From Sequoia sempervirens (taxonomy: Eukaryota > Streptophyta > Pinopsida > Cupressales > Cupressaceae), in contig VDFB02047230.1 in NCBI GenBank assembly GCA_007258455.2, positions 154,925,797 to 154,989,796 on the forward strand: a stretch of DNA of 64,000 nucleotides. Reading direction: 5' to 3'. This document shows, piece after piece, positions 46,307 to 59,592 of this stretch. Position numbers and translations under genes: made by a program. Within the stretch, counting starts at the first letter, position 1. Each line of letters starts with the position of its first letter. A model generated the notes under the pieces. It was not told the origin of the DNA. It saw only the letters and a program-made list of their open reading frames with translations, and ran no database searches.

Positions 46307-49300
46307 CTTGATCTGTTGTGGAAGGGATCTATGACAAACGTTGCTAAAGTGAATGTGCATAAAGGTGAACAAATTCTTAATGCCTTAAGCTTAACTGAAA
46401 AGACATTAAATAATGGAGCAACATGAACAAATAAGAGAGAGAATTATAACACAGAACAAAGAGAGAGAAGAGGACACAAGATTGATTACGGAGTTCGTCC
46501 GAGTGGACTATGTCTCTGGGTCTATCTCAACTAAGTGACCAATCTATTAACAATGCTCTAAATGTAGTACAATATCTAAAAAGAGCCTCTTGGAAACTGC
46601 CTTACAATCTTCTATAGCCTATCCACAAAGTCCTGGTACAAAATTCCTCACTCAAATCACCTCGCATAAAGAAATCTCAAAGCCACAAGGCTGATTTACA
46701 AAGAGCAAGAAAAATAATTTTCCTAAAGGCTCTGCTACAAAATCATAGCATTATTACATCAAAAATTTCCTTTTCCCTCTACAAGAATTCTTGCAAAAAT
46801 CCCATCACTTGGATGCTTGAGAATTCCATCCAAGAATGTGATGATCAATTCTCTCCTTGGCTTCTCCTTTTATACTTGAAGTTTTCCCATTTGGGCTAAA
46901 ACCAAAAAAATTGAAATTTGTAATTGTTTTGGGAAAAATCAAAACAATTCCCCCCATTTTTAATAAACAATTAACAATCTCCCTAAAAAACATTTAAAAT
47001 TTGTTTGAGCCCTTGTCCATGTATATTCTCGAGCTATTTGGTTGGGTTTTTTTGTTTATTTTAGTTTGAAATTCCAACTAATAACCACTTAAGGTTATTT
47101 ACATATTTTAAAATATTATTTAAGCCCTTGAAAATATTTCATTCAGGCTATTATGAGTTTTGTTTGTTTGGGGTTTTGCTTTTATTTAATTCTCCTAAAT
47201 CCACAACCTATGGAGAGGAAAACTCCACAAAAAGAGGGTTTACAACAACTCAAGGGAGAACATGAGAGAAAATCCCATGAATCTCTCAATGAATCTCTCA
47301 ACTCCTCCTTGAGAATAGGAAAATAGTTTTGAGGTGGATTCTCACACAAAACTAATTTCCCTTTTTACAAATTAAATGAATAATACATGAGAATTCCACT
47401 CACTTCAAGTATTAATCATTTTTTACAATTTAAATGAATAATACATGAGCTTCCCACACTCATTTCAAGTATTAATCATTTTTTTTCAATTTTAAATAAA
47501 TAACACATGAGTTTTCTTCCAACCCATTTGAAGCATTAATTATTTATTTTAAACTTTGTCACCTATCATCAAATTTTTAATGATTTATCTTATGTTGAGA
47601 AAAATAGGAATTTTTCACCTTCTGACAGGCCCCTGCACCTAGTTTAACCGAACTTTGACCACTTGTATCTTGAGCAAACAGACTCTGATTAATGCGATTC
47701 AAAAATAATTGGAATCGTCTCGACGAGCCCTTCAATTTGGGACCACTTTCGCTTGATTTTGAAATGGTTAAATTTTCACCTTGTGTCAACATGTGCCCTA
47801 GTTTGACCACAACTTTGACTGGCCATAACTTTTGCATATAGACTCTATTTTCCGTGATTCGAGTAGCATTGGAATCATGCTTCTGAGCATTATGCCATGG
47901 TGCCAACTTCTTGAGCATTGGAGACAACTGAGTTTTCAAGGTTCATAGATCCTCCTGGATCAAACCTCCCCACTGAAGAGCTTTTGGTCCTCCAAAATCT
48001 ATCTTGTAGAACCTTTTACTTCCTCAGCTCAGATCAAATTTGTTGTCACCTTCGAAGCTTCACTAAAATGCTACTGTTGGCTCCACCTTTGATAACTGAT
48101 TCTGGTTCTGGTCCTAGTTCCCCCATGCTTCGAAACTTAAATTTTCCCTCCATGGATCTTACACTTCAATTATGCCTTGATACTATCCCATCTACCCTCT
48201 AGGGGTCTTACACTTCAACAATATCAAGAAAGCATACATTGCCACATCCGCCTACTAGGGTCTTACACTTCAACAATGCATGGTCAATATGAGTGTACCT
48301 ATGGCCACATCTACCCTCTAGGAGTCTTACATTTCAGCCACATTAGTACTTCAAAGGATGCAGTTCAAAACAAAACTTGACATACCAAAAAGTATGAAGA
48401 AAATCGAGCACGATAAACTTGTCTCTCAGTGCTTCTCACAATGGTGGTTCTTGTTTTGCATACCATCCTAGCCAATTTCTTGGGCATGATTATGATGCTC
48501 CTCCTCGTTTGTAAACTGCATGAGCAATGGAAATTTTGCCTCAACCTGAAACATTCCTTCTCAACTTTGTATTTAAGAATAGCTCATTACAAGCTTCACC
48601 ATACAACTCTGTCTATGTTCACATGAGCATTAAGGCCATAGAAAAAAGACATTTAGGAGCCTCGGTCATCAATTAACTGAGTCAGACTAAGTCTTAAAGC
48701 TAAAAACATACATGAAACTTCTCAGTCATTCTCTACAACTCTAAGTCCCAATGTGGAGTGATCATCTAGATCTATCCACCTTTCATTGAATTTCATTGAA
48801 AGTGCTTCTTCTCCTTAAACAAGAACAACAAACATCTTCTCATCTCAAGAATTGTCATCAACTAAGCACTCTTCAGTTTCAAAAATCTTCCATTCTACAA
48901 AAATAATTCTTCAAGAATTTTCTTTTCTAATTACATGAGATAAGGCTTAAACAACCTTTCAAAATCTCAATTCCAAGAAAATACAACTTCATGCAAATAG
49001 CATAATGATTTTACTACAAAAACCATGTCTACTTGTATCACCTAGCTCATAATCACAATGTGATATTTATTAATGAGCTAATAACAAAACAAATTTGATA
49101 CAACTATTTAGATGACAAATTTTACTAGCTCTTACGAAGCTAGTCAAAAGCACTTCCCTTTGTTGGATGCTCCTTTATCGTTTGAGGTCCTCTACCTCAA
49201 GGATCATAGCCTTAGGCATCGCCTTCACCTACACCTCAGGGATAGTGGCTTTAGGTACCACCTTCACCTCTTCCTCAACAAACTTTTGTTGGTTAGGTCC

Positions 49301-49455
49301 CTCAATGGGACTAGGTGAGTGTCAAAGCTCTGGATGCAGCTTATAGAGTTCTTCTCGATCCAATGCCCACTTATCCTATAGTGGGTGCAGTAGTTCCGAG
49401 CTTTGTCTTGCCTCTTTGCTTTCTTCTTTTTAGAATAATTGAATTCACTTCTTAT

Positions 49456-49776
49456 AGGCTGCCTCATTCATAGAGGGAAATTTCATGTTCATGTAAAAAG
49501 TGGCGAATGACAAACTTAAAAAAGGGCAAACAAAAAACTTTTTAAAAATGGTGACGATGATGAAATCAACGTTCAACACACTTTCCATCATCTTGCATGC
49601 CTCCAAGATGCTACAATTGTTGATCAACATAATCAGGTCAATTCTTTTCAAATAGGTAACGCCTTTCACATAATAAAAAATATTGTATATTGATATTTAT
49701 AATTACAAGTTTGATTTTAATTATTGTTGTTTAGTATATCAAGTGAATGTGATGTGAAAGGTTGAATTTATAAAAT
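49456..49776. other. Unassigned stretch beyond the truncated array
   Basis: A minus-strand ORF (49445-49669, YLKRIDLIMLINNCSILEAC) crosses the breakpoint at 49455, so part of it is chimeric. I do not recognise it. It does not show the protease expected if the Tat element resumed here. Confidence 0.3.
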
Positions 49777-49990
49777 CTATGTTTATAATTTTTTTTTAGA
49801 CTACAGGAATTGGGTAGCACGACCCCCTATAAACTGTAGTGCACGTGGTAAACTTTTTAATGTGATCAGCGGTGTTGGCACGACATGCCCTCCGGTACCA
49901 TGAGGGTGGGGGATACTAGACCTCATGACCAACCTCCTGCAATAGGAAAGATTTAGCCAACCAAGCTGGGCTCCTGCCCTCCTATGTTTA
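49777..49990 (-). mobile_element. tRNA-derived SINE with 9 bp target duplication
   Basis: The target duplication CTATGTTTA is at 49777-49785 and 49982-49990. Between them, on the minus strand, a ~196 bp body starts GGAGGGCAGGAGCCCAGC and ends TGTAGTCT plus A9. A box-A-like AGCTTGGTTGGC lies near 49955-49968 and a degenerate box-B-like GAGGTCTAGTATCC near 49909-49922, spaced as in a tRNA gene. This is the classic tRNA head, unrelated body and poly(A) of a SINE. Confidence 0.85.
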
Positions 49991-52640
49991 GAAATTTGTT
50001 GGCTATAATTAATGTGATTTATTTTTAAGTAAAAAATATTAGAAATTTTTCAATTATATTTCCATCTATATAATATCATCACTCCCAAAGATTAAAGCTA
50101 CAAATATAATATTTTATAAAAAAATATGCACTATATGATATCATCACTAAATCCTTGTTCCTAATATATTAAATTAGAGCACGAAATAAAAATTCCATAT
50201 ACTCAAAATAAATTATGCAACATTTGTAACAATATAGTCAACAACTAAAAACACCTATAGGAATGCAAGTGAAATAGTTGTAGGAATTATATTTTCATTA
50301 AAGCTTGGGACTTTTTTTTCCTAGCATTTGTGAAGTAAATATTTGATATTATCTTGAATTCATAGCAACTATAATCCATTTGTAATCTTTTTTTTTTTTT
50401 TTGAATTAGCTACAATTTATATTATTTACATCTATGAGACCTTTGTTGTCTTGATAAACTATGGAGGATCAGTTGAAGTAACTTCTCTCTTGATGTGGAA
50501 ATCACATAGCTTTTCATCCTTATTACCGATAATGAACACATCATGCATTGTCTTTAGTTGAAACATAGATGATTTCTTCATAGTGAAGAAATAATTATGC
50601 TCATTGAAGCTTTCCCTATTGAATACTTTATTTTGTTTGTGCATTGTAAATATTTATAGTAAATTTCAATTAATCTTCGTAATTTAATTCATCAACAATA
50701 TTAGGATTGATTATACATTTTTCTTCATGGTGAGGAGGAGATTTACAATAAATTCTTGTAGAAGGCAACAGTGATGGAGGCTCATCACCTTTCTAAAGGA
50801 TTTGAATATGATGTCACCATTGGATATAGTATTATACAATTTCTTGAATGAAACTTCTTTAGTCAAATTTGATCACATACATCTCTTTCATAGCACATTT
50901 GTACTTTAAGCACCATATTCAAACTTCATTTGTAGAAACATGACAAATACATGTATATAAATCATACTTTATCCAAAGAAACATCACAATGAATAATGAA
51001 ACTTATTTGTATCTTACTCTAGAAGAATTTAAATATGATTTTTAAAGTTCAAATGTTGCAATTTTCATGAAAGATAAATTTTTATAGAGTTGATTTATTT
51101 TCTTTGAGTTTATTGCAATGCTATAGGTGAATATGGACAAGAAATGATTGTGGACATCTCCATCATACTACACTTGTCCTTTATGCACCATTCTTAAACT
51201 ATACAGAAGTCTCACAATTATTTTAATTTTAAATTTCCTAGTACAATCATCTTCTTTTTCATAATACAAATGTCAAGATGTTGAGGCATGTTCACACCAT
51301 GTTTGTATTTCCTATAGTTGAATCTACTCTTTAGGTAACAACATTCTTTAGTTTGAATTTCATATGCTATGTTTGTTATATTAAGATTGTGTAAACTATC
51401 ATATTGTCGTTTTAGAACAAGCAAAAAAAGGCATGGTAATTGTTGTGGCTACTCATTTTTCCATTACAAATGAGTATCAAACTAACTAATCATCCCATGA
51501 AAAAATTGGGTTAGCTTTGTTTCTAAACAAATTGATTCTTACAAATAATAGTATTGCTTCAAACTAGCTATTACATGATTTGGATCAGGGGAATTCTATT
51601 TCATTAGAATGGAGCATAGATCAAAATGATGAAACTTGTTGCACTCTTGCACTTTATTGATAGATAGCTCTTGTTCTATGCAACCTACCATTTGTTATGA
51701 GTTTCACCAAGGGGAGGGTATTGAGGAATTCTCGTGGAGTATGATAGAGAAAGCTAAAAAGGTGAAGGAAAAAGAAATTAATCTTGATAGTGAACTCATT
51801 TTGGTTAGCTGATAAGCTTTAGTGAATTCAATAAGAGCTTGAAAGGGTAGAAAAAACATATATTTTGGAGGTTTTATTTTTAATTTGGGAATCTCCTTTT
51901 AATTATTTGGTAAAATTTACTTGTGAAGTGAAGTATTTCCATTTAGATGGTGCAATTGTTTGGTAAAATTCCATTGTTTTATCAATTGGCAATATCCAAT
52001 TCTACATACAATTCAAGGCTTATGCTATTATGATTTATGGTTAGTACATATTAAATTGAAAATCATTTTATGAGGAAGTAAGTGACTAAGAGTTGGAGGT
52101 GGAGAAAAAATATAATGAGATAGAAAGATACACATTTTTTACTATGCATCTCTAATCTCTCATTCAATTTAATACAACTTATAAAATATATTTATTATTG
52201 TTTAAATTTATTCTTTTCACAAGTCAATAAAAATAAGCCATGAATAATTTTCCTATATGCCTCTATTTTTTAGAATAGTGACATTAGATCCCTTGCTTGA
52301 AATGTAACATATTTTAATTATGTCCCCCTTGTCACTGTTTGTTCACTTTAACTTTACTTCATTTTAGAAGCAATCGTCCTTGAAGTTTGTTTGCATTTTT
52401 TAAAATTATGTTCTTTCATGTCATAAAATTTCATAATATTCTCATTGTAAATATTTGATTTCTATAATTTTATTATGGTAAATTGGGCACACACCAATTC
52501 GGTGCTATAAATATAATTTCATTGCAACGAAATAAATTGAGTAGTAGAATGTATTGTGCTCAAAGAAGTTATTTTCAACAAGCTCAAGGTCACCTTTGTT
52601 TATTTTGTATGAAAATTACCACTATAGATCAAATAAGTAA
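49991..52640. other. AT-rich stretch without a recognised gene
   Basis: The minus strand between ~50459 and ~51460 has coding-like pieces (for example 50459-50644 with HDVFIIGNKDEKLCDFHIKR, and 51218-51424), broken by stops and not recognised. 52550-52610 is a short partial direct repeat of the start of the segment at 52641. Confidence 0.35.
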
Positions 52641-54594
52641 TATAAAGTATTGTGCTCAAGGAAGTTGTTTCTATCATATGAATAGAGCTCAAGCACATCT
52701 TTGTTTATTTCTTCCTCTAACTCATCTACCCTACTAGAGAGAACTTGTTTCTATTATCATGGAATACAAATTGAGATAAAGATTCAATTTATGTCTTTAG
52801 ATTCAATTAAATGCTATGTAGCACATGATAAAAACTTGTCACTCCATTAGGAAAACAACCACTATACAAGTGAACCCAAGGAAAAACTATGTACCTCTAG
52901 CCATAAAAGCAAAAGAAAATTTACTTATTAATGATTTAATTTTGAATGATAGATGATAGTTATGCTCCATTGAACACGCTTGCCCAATTGTTATTTAAAT
53001 ATAGTTCTTTAGATTTTTGACATTATCTCATATTAGCATGCCAATAAACATTTTTTAAAGATCTTTTATAAAATTCTTGGCTTCATTATTGAGCCAATGT
53101 TACTTTCAAATTTATAAGACATTCCATTTAAATTAAAATCAACATAATCATTGCACCTTCAATGCATTCTTGGTGTGAAATTGATAAATTATTAACCAAA
53201 ACAAAAAAACCACTAAAAATATGAAGCAAAATTCATAGAGATAAATGATAGCTTGAAGGTAAATTCATATACACAAAGAATACTATTCTATACATAAAAT
53301 ATTGTAAATTAAATTAATGTATCTTCTATGCACTTATAAAATTGTACTCTCTTAACATATTAACTTATATATATACTTTTTTATCAGTATAACCCTTACA
53401 CATTCTAGTGCAGGTGTTAGTGTAATTAAATTCAAAGTATTACCTCATGTGCCCATGCGGCTACTTAACCCCATTTTCTTCATAAATTTAAGAAACTAGA
53501 GTGTTCCCATGGAAATTTAAAAATGTGAGATTTAAAGATAATTTAAAATATTTTCCTATTTTAGTAGGACAGTTACTATTTAGGAATTAAAAAATAAGTT
53601 GTGAAAAAGTAGAGGGGCTGAAAATAAGCAACAACTGCTTATTGTGAAAAATGTTAGGTGGCTTCATAAATTTTCTTCCCTCCTTTTCATTTTCCTCCAA
53701 TTCCTCCCTCCAAATTTTCCCTACATAAATTATTATTAATAGTACAATGTTATTAGTTAATGTAAATAAATATACAACAAATTGTGATATAGTGCAACAA
53801 CAAGATACATATTTTCATGCAGAAAATAAAATTTTTAGCTTTATTGAAAATAATAAATTTGATTATAGTTTCAAATATTGATCTTGCACCTGCATTTAAT
53901 CATTTTCTAAGAGTTTAATTACAATGAAGATAATTCTTGTTTGAATATGTGTACAATATTTTTTGTATCTTTATTTATGACTGTCTTAACTTTATGAATG
54001 ATTTTACAAATTTTGTATAAACTTAGTTAAGTGCTTTTAGAAGAATAGACTCCATTAGATAATTATAATAACTTTTATGAAATTTGCAAAACTAGTAGTA
54101 AACCACTGCATTGTGATGATGAGGGATTGCCCTACAATGAAATCCACAATGATCTAATGCCATTTTTTACTATTGAATCTAAGTCATATGTTAGTTTAAT
54201 AATAATTTTCACGATTTTCTTCATATTATAATTGTTAGTTTAATAATATTTTTTACGGATTTTTTCATATTATTATTTATTATGTGATGATAGATTACAG
54301 GACATGATCCAAAATATTGATGGAAAAAATTCACACATCAAATTCAAATATATTTGAAGGTTGAAATTAATTAACAAAAATTTCATTGCTTCTAAACATA
54401 AAAGTTTAACATTTTATATGTGAGATTTGTAGTTATTTTACTAAACAGTTGACATATATTAATAATTTCAAAGAAGACATGAATGAGATTCTCACAAAGA
54501 AAATTAATTTTGAGAGTTAAATTAATTTTATTTTACTAAGTCTTGAAAATTTATCATCAACTCATTAAATTCAAGTCCCATTTTAATGTTTTCA

Positions 54595-54596
<2 letters not shown>

Positions 54597-54640
<44 letters not shown>

Positions 54641-54642
54641 TA
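54597..54642. repeat. (AAT)n microsatellite
   Basis: About fifteen uninterrupted AAT triplets; copy 2 has only about four at ~60392. Confidence 0.95.
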
Positions 54643-54968
54643 ACAGTTTAATCTTTAATATTTATCTTCTTATTCTGATTATTTTGACAATTTTGTTATA
54701 AATTTTTTATTTTAATAATATATGAAAAAATTATAAAACATCTTCCAAATATTTATACCAACGAAATGAGCCCCCTCACTTCATAATTATTATTAATATT
54801 GTTATTTTTACAAATGTAAAAGTGGTATATTCATTGTTTACAATTCCTATGATTTCTACACAAACATTAATTTTAATATTATGATGTTCACAGATGAGTT
54901 GTTCATATAGTTGGCTATACATCCAATGTTAGGTTTTGATGGCACCATTGCATAAATGTGTCAAATGT

Positions 54969-55230
54969 AAAAATGATAAATGATGACCAAGTTAATACCA
55001 CCTTGGAAGTACTGCAGTCCCTTCTCTTACTAATAGTAAACACAAAAATTTAGTCATAACATATATATCAAATTTTACTGCTAGCCTAAACAATAACCAG
55101 TTGCACTACAATAATGATAAGTGATGACCAAGTTAATACCACCTTGGAAGTACTGCAGTCTCTTCTCTTATTAATGGTAGACACAGAAATTTAGTATAAA
55201 CAATAACCAGTTGCAATTTACAATAATGAA
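54969..55230 (+). repeat. Local tandem duplication (~135 bp) in copy 1
   Basis: The block ATGATGACCAAGTTAATACC through ACAATAACCAGTTGCA occurs twice; copy 2 of the large repeat has it once (~60740). Confidence 0.85.
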
Positions 55231-56795
55231 AGTTCTAGCAAGCTACTTCTTGTTGTTAATACTGAGTATAATTTATTATCACATACATTTTCTCTTTTGT
55301 GGGAGTAATTTTATGTTGGTATCCATAGTAATAAATATTATAATTTGTGCAGTTTGTTTAATGGTCAAATGGTATATTTCTTAAGTAGGAAGTCTCAGTC
55401 TATACTGTCCCACCTAATGAATTAGAAAAAATTTAATTTATTGGTTTGTGTTACTTATTGTATGGGTATGCGCATGTGATCAAATGGTATGAGTTGTTCC
55501 AGTATTTGCTGCTGATGTTGCTTGCACCACTGCCAATGACAGACAAGTGAGCCACCTTAAAACCCTAACAAACTAATTAAATATTTATTCAAACATTTAT
55601 GGTGTTATTTTTATAATCTGTTCTCACAGTTGGAGTCGGCTTTATGTTCCCTAAAAGTCCTTATCATGAGAAATTTATTTCAATAGTTTCAGTAGCTCGT
55701 CTATTTTTTAATCAAGCTTTAGGTGATTTTGTTGCATTGCCAACCCAGAGAAAAACATTAAAGCTTTAATTAGTGGATCATCGTAGTCATCTATCTTATT
55801 TTTAGGCATTGGAAATGCACAATCAAGCTTAGCTTTCCACACACCATCTTAATAAGAGATCAACAAACACCCTGTTTTAGTATATGGAAATGTACTACCA
55901 AAACTAATTACTCTGAAAACCCAGCTTCATTGATCCCTTTTCATTCTTCCACAATTCACACCTGTGCTTAGTCTTGTTTAGAGATTAATACAAGTATTCT
56001 TGCATCCAGCCTTGTGTAGAAATTAACACTGTTACTTTTTAGAACCCAAATCATTGTCTTGGTAATTGCACCCCCTTGCCACTAGCCCATGGCCAGTTGG
56101 ACCTGGGTGGTATATTTATGTGTTATATATTCATCTACAAAATTAGTTGTTTGATGTAGATGGAAAAGAAAATAAATGAAAAATAGTCACCAAATCATTT
56201 AACTCAGCATAAGCTACATGGGGTTAGACTTCTTAAAATTTAGTCTCGCATCAATCCATACTGTCAAGGAATAGACTTACAGAGGAGTTACAAGCTGCAA
56301 CATCTAAAATTATAGAGCAAAATCTAAAATTATACAGAACATTCATCAAATATGAAATAAATTAGATGAAGGATTCAATTTAGAGCTTTGCAATTTAAAT
56401 GAAGGATTCAGTTTGTGAAATCACCATATGTTCGCTGTAAAAATGTCACTTTAGAATGTCAGAGACCAAAGAAGACCAAATAGTACTTTATGTGATTTAG
56501 CAATCCAATAGTGTCTGGTTTTTTATCATGAAAAAAATATGAGTTTAGGAGAGTATTGGTGTGTGGCAACATTTTTGGATAGTATGGGATCAACGGACCA
56601 AAACAGTAGGCATTTTAGTGATATCCCAATCTATCATGTTCATTAATTTGCAAGGGAAGTATTTGTAAGTTTTCAGATTGAGGGAAGGTGGAATGTTTTT
56701 AATAATGGGTTTAGTGGACTGCACAATGCATTCGAATAGCAGGTGCCATCGGTCATAAAAACTCAATGCTAAATCTATGGTTCACATGAGCTTTA

Positions 56796-57700
56796 GTGAA
56801 GATCTGGGAATGTGTCATCAAAATACCTGTGCCACGAGTTGACTCTATGAATTATTTTACAAATTTATATCTTTATTTATTTTTCATTCATCTTAAATTT
56901 AAATTTTTACTTACTCCCATACAAGCTTATTTTATAATAATATTAAAATCAAAATCAATAACAATACCAATACAATCTGGGTGTTCATTTGAAATCCATT
57001 TACCTTTGGGGAAATATGTCCCATGTTTATCATTGTTGAACTGGGAATCATTGACCAGTCTTGTTTCTTATGTTCTTTCTTTGGTGAATGGATTTTGATA
57101 ATTGGGGACAAAATTAAAGAAATTGTAGGAAATTTTGAAAAGATATAAATAAAAAGAACAATTGAAAATTTTAGTCATGCTCTCAAGTGGTAGAAAAACT
57201 GTAGAAACAACAAATTAATCAAATACCTCAAAATTTAATACCATTGAAAAACTTATTATTGATCAAACGTAAGAATAATCAACAAACAAAAATATAAGCA
57301 TTCCAAATTTCTATGAAGCATTCAAGAAGCTGGTAATAGGTCCATCCCTACAAATGGGTTATGTCCTTTTCATGGACTGGAAAAATAGTGTGTCTTGCAG
57401 CCAAATTTAAAGACTTATGAAAACCAATATGTACATTATTGATCATTCTTTGTTCAACATATGGCTTTCAATATGCAAAAAGAGTTAGGAGACTTTCTAG
57501 GATGCTTATCTATTCACATGGATTTTCTTGGCCCATGGTTAAAATAATGCACTATTATAAAGTGCCATATTTCTTTGTGCCTTGTCATTGATGACATATT
57601 GGATGTAATCTTCTTGTACTTAGTAGATTAGGAAATATCTTGGAGACTTGGTGCATGGCTCTAGTGAGACTAAGATTGTACAATTTTTTCATGACTCTAG
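56796..57700. other. Unassigned AT-rich stretch after copy 1
   Basis: Beyond the end of the large repeat at 56930 I see no recognised coding sequence. A 100-residue ORF at 56796-57098 spans the repeat boundary and is probably chance. Confidence 0.3.
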
Positions 57701-58350
57701 TAAGACTTAGATTGTAACAATCTGCCTTTGATGAGCTTTCAGTTGATGCTCACCTAGGTGTCTCCATACCTAATCTTTATCATGTTGTAGTGAGTGATTC
57801 ATTGCTTGATCTTCATCAACAGCGGTATCATATTTAGGGGGGCCCTCTAGCATTCCTCTCTCTCTCTTTTCTCTTTTGGAGAGGAGTTTTTTTCCCATTG
57901 GGTTTTCTCCCTTTCTCTGTCTTTTGAGAAAGTTGTTTGTACATGGGTACCTAACATGACCTAGTAATTGGGACAAATCTTTATTGTGACCACCTAAGTT
58001 ATGCTTAAGGGGAGGTGTTGGTGTACACATAGGTGTACACATGGCTTACTTAAGCCTACTGAGGTGTCAAGGAAATGGTCCTTGACACCTCTTGCTATCT
58101 TCGTGAGTGGTTATCTGCCACCACTCCATGTTGAAGGAGTCTTTCCCTTCATTCATGGGTGGTTAGGAGTCTCACCCTATCTTTGTGGTTGACCTTTTTC
58201 CACCACTCCACTCCTATCCACATTTTGTGGATCTTGTTTCCATGTTCTTTCCTATTTAAAGGTTGCTCTTTCTATCAATCAATAAGTTGGTTTTTACATC
58301 ATTTTGTGCTTGCATTTTATCTCCTTGATCCTAAAATCCTTCAAAAGTCA
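57700..58350 (+). mobile_element. 5'-truncated Copia remnant: internal 3' end, polypurine tract and 3' LTR
   Basis: The polypurine tract TTAAGGGGAGG (58005-58015) is followed by TGTTGGTGTACACATAGG, a standard plant Copia LTR start at 58016. The ~320-335 bp LTR carries CCTATTTAAAGG (TATA-like) near 58250 and CAATCAATAAG (polyadenylation-like) at ~58278. It ends near 58335-58350, where copy 2 of the large repeat begins. No 5' LTR or pol is present between it and copy 1. Confidence 0.7.
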
Positions 58351-59363
58351 TATAATGTATTGTTCTCAAAGAACTTTTTTAATCATGTGAATAGAGCTCA
58401 AGCACATCTTTGTTTATTTCTTCCTCTAACTCATCTACCCTACTACAAAGAACTTGTCTCTTATCATGGAATACAAATTGAGATAAAGATTCAATTTATG
58501 TCTTTAGATTCAATTAAATTCTATGTAGCACATGATAAAAACTTGTCACTCCATTAGGAAAACAACCACCCTACAAGTGAACCCAAGGAAAAACTATGTA
58601 CCTCTAGCCATTCAAGAAAAAGAAAAATTACTTATTAATGATTTAATTTTGAATGATAGATGATAGTTATGCTCCATTGAACACTTTTATCCAATAGTTA
58701 TTTAAATATAGTTCTTTAGATTTTTGACATTATCTAGATTAGCATGCCAATAAACATTTTTTTTAAGATCTTTTATAAAATTCTTGGCTTCATTATTGAG
58801 CCATCGTTACTTTCAAATTTATTTAAGAAATTCTATTTAAATTAAAATTGACATAACCATTGCACCTTCATTGCATTCTTGGCATGAAATTGATAAATTA
58901 TCAACCAAAAAAAAAAACCACCAAAAATATGAAGCAAAATTCATAGAGATAAACGATAGCTTGAAGGAAATTGAAAATTGTATTTCAAAATCATATACAC
59001 AAAAAATACGATTTTATACATAAAATATTGTAAATCAAATTAATGTATCTTCTATACATGTATAAAATTGTACTCTCTAACATATTAACTTATATATACT
59101 TTTCTATCAGCATAACCCTTACACATTCTAGTGCAAGTGCTAGTGTAATTAAATTCAAAGTATTACCCCATGTGCCCATGTGGCTACTTAACCCTATTTT
59201 CTTCGTAAATTTAAGAAGCTAGAGTGTTTCCATGGAAATTTAAAAATGTGGGAAAAAGATAATTTAAAATATTTTCCTATTTTAGTAGGACAACTACTAT
59301 TTAGGAATTAAAAATAAGTTGCGAAAAAATAGAGGAGCTGAAAATAAGCAGCAGCTGCTTATT

Positions 59364-59592
59364 GTGAAAAATGTTAGGTGGCTTCATAAATTTCCTTCCC
59401 TCCTTTTCATTTGCCTCCAATTCCTCCCTCCAAATTTTCCCTACAGAAATTATTAGTAATAGTATAATGTTATTCTGAAAAATGATAGGTGGCTTCATAA
59501 ATTTCCTTCCCTCCTTTTCATTTGCCTCCAATTCCTCCCTCCAAATTTTCCCTACATAAATTATTAGTAATAGTATAATGTTATTCGTTCAT
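59364..59592. repeat. ~114 bp tandem duplication in copy 2
   Basis: The block GGTGGCTTCATAAATTTCCT to GTAATAGTATAATGTTATTC is present twice in a row; copy 1 has it once (~53670). Confidence 0.9.

Larger units (their letters stand above)
42657..49455 (-). mobile_element. Tandem LTR-internal-LTR-truncated internal array of a G-patch element
   Basis: A unit of ~3652 bp (42657-46308) is followed in the same orientation by a second, incomplete copy (46309-49455). Both begin TGATCTG on the + strand; that is the downstream LTR end on the minus strand. A primer site lies beside the second copy's start. Homology continues through the LTR into the gag zinc-knuckle region, then stops abruptly at 49455. 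Copies are very similar, with scattered substitutions and a ~30 bp indel. The exact U3 start of the LTR was not located; it lies between ~43250 and ~45500. Confidence 0.75.
52641..56930 (+). repeat. Large direct repeat, copy 1
   Basis: Colinear with 58351-63280 over its whole length; landmarks include TAGAGCTCAAGCACATC at the start and CTTACTCCCATACAAGCT at the end. It differs by many substitutions and by indels: an extra ~55 bp at ~53820, a local ~140 bp duplication at 54969-55230, an extra ~100 bp at ~55870-55960, and a longer (AAT)n run. It lacks the MITE and SINE-like inserts of copy 2. No gene was recognised in either copy. Confidence 0.9.

Noticed and set aside
44008..48626. Several 60-95 codon plus-strand ORFs repeated in both array units
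   Set aside because: Their duplication reflects the tandem units; they lie in LTR sequence antisense to the element and lack recognisable domains.
57770..58557. Overlapping ORFs of 60-130 codons on both strands around the Copia LTR
   Set aside because: They cross the polypurine tract, the LTR and the repeat boundary and match no domain; chance ORFs.
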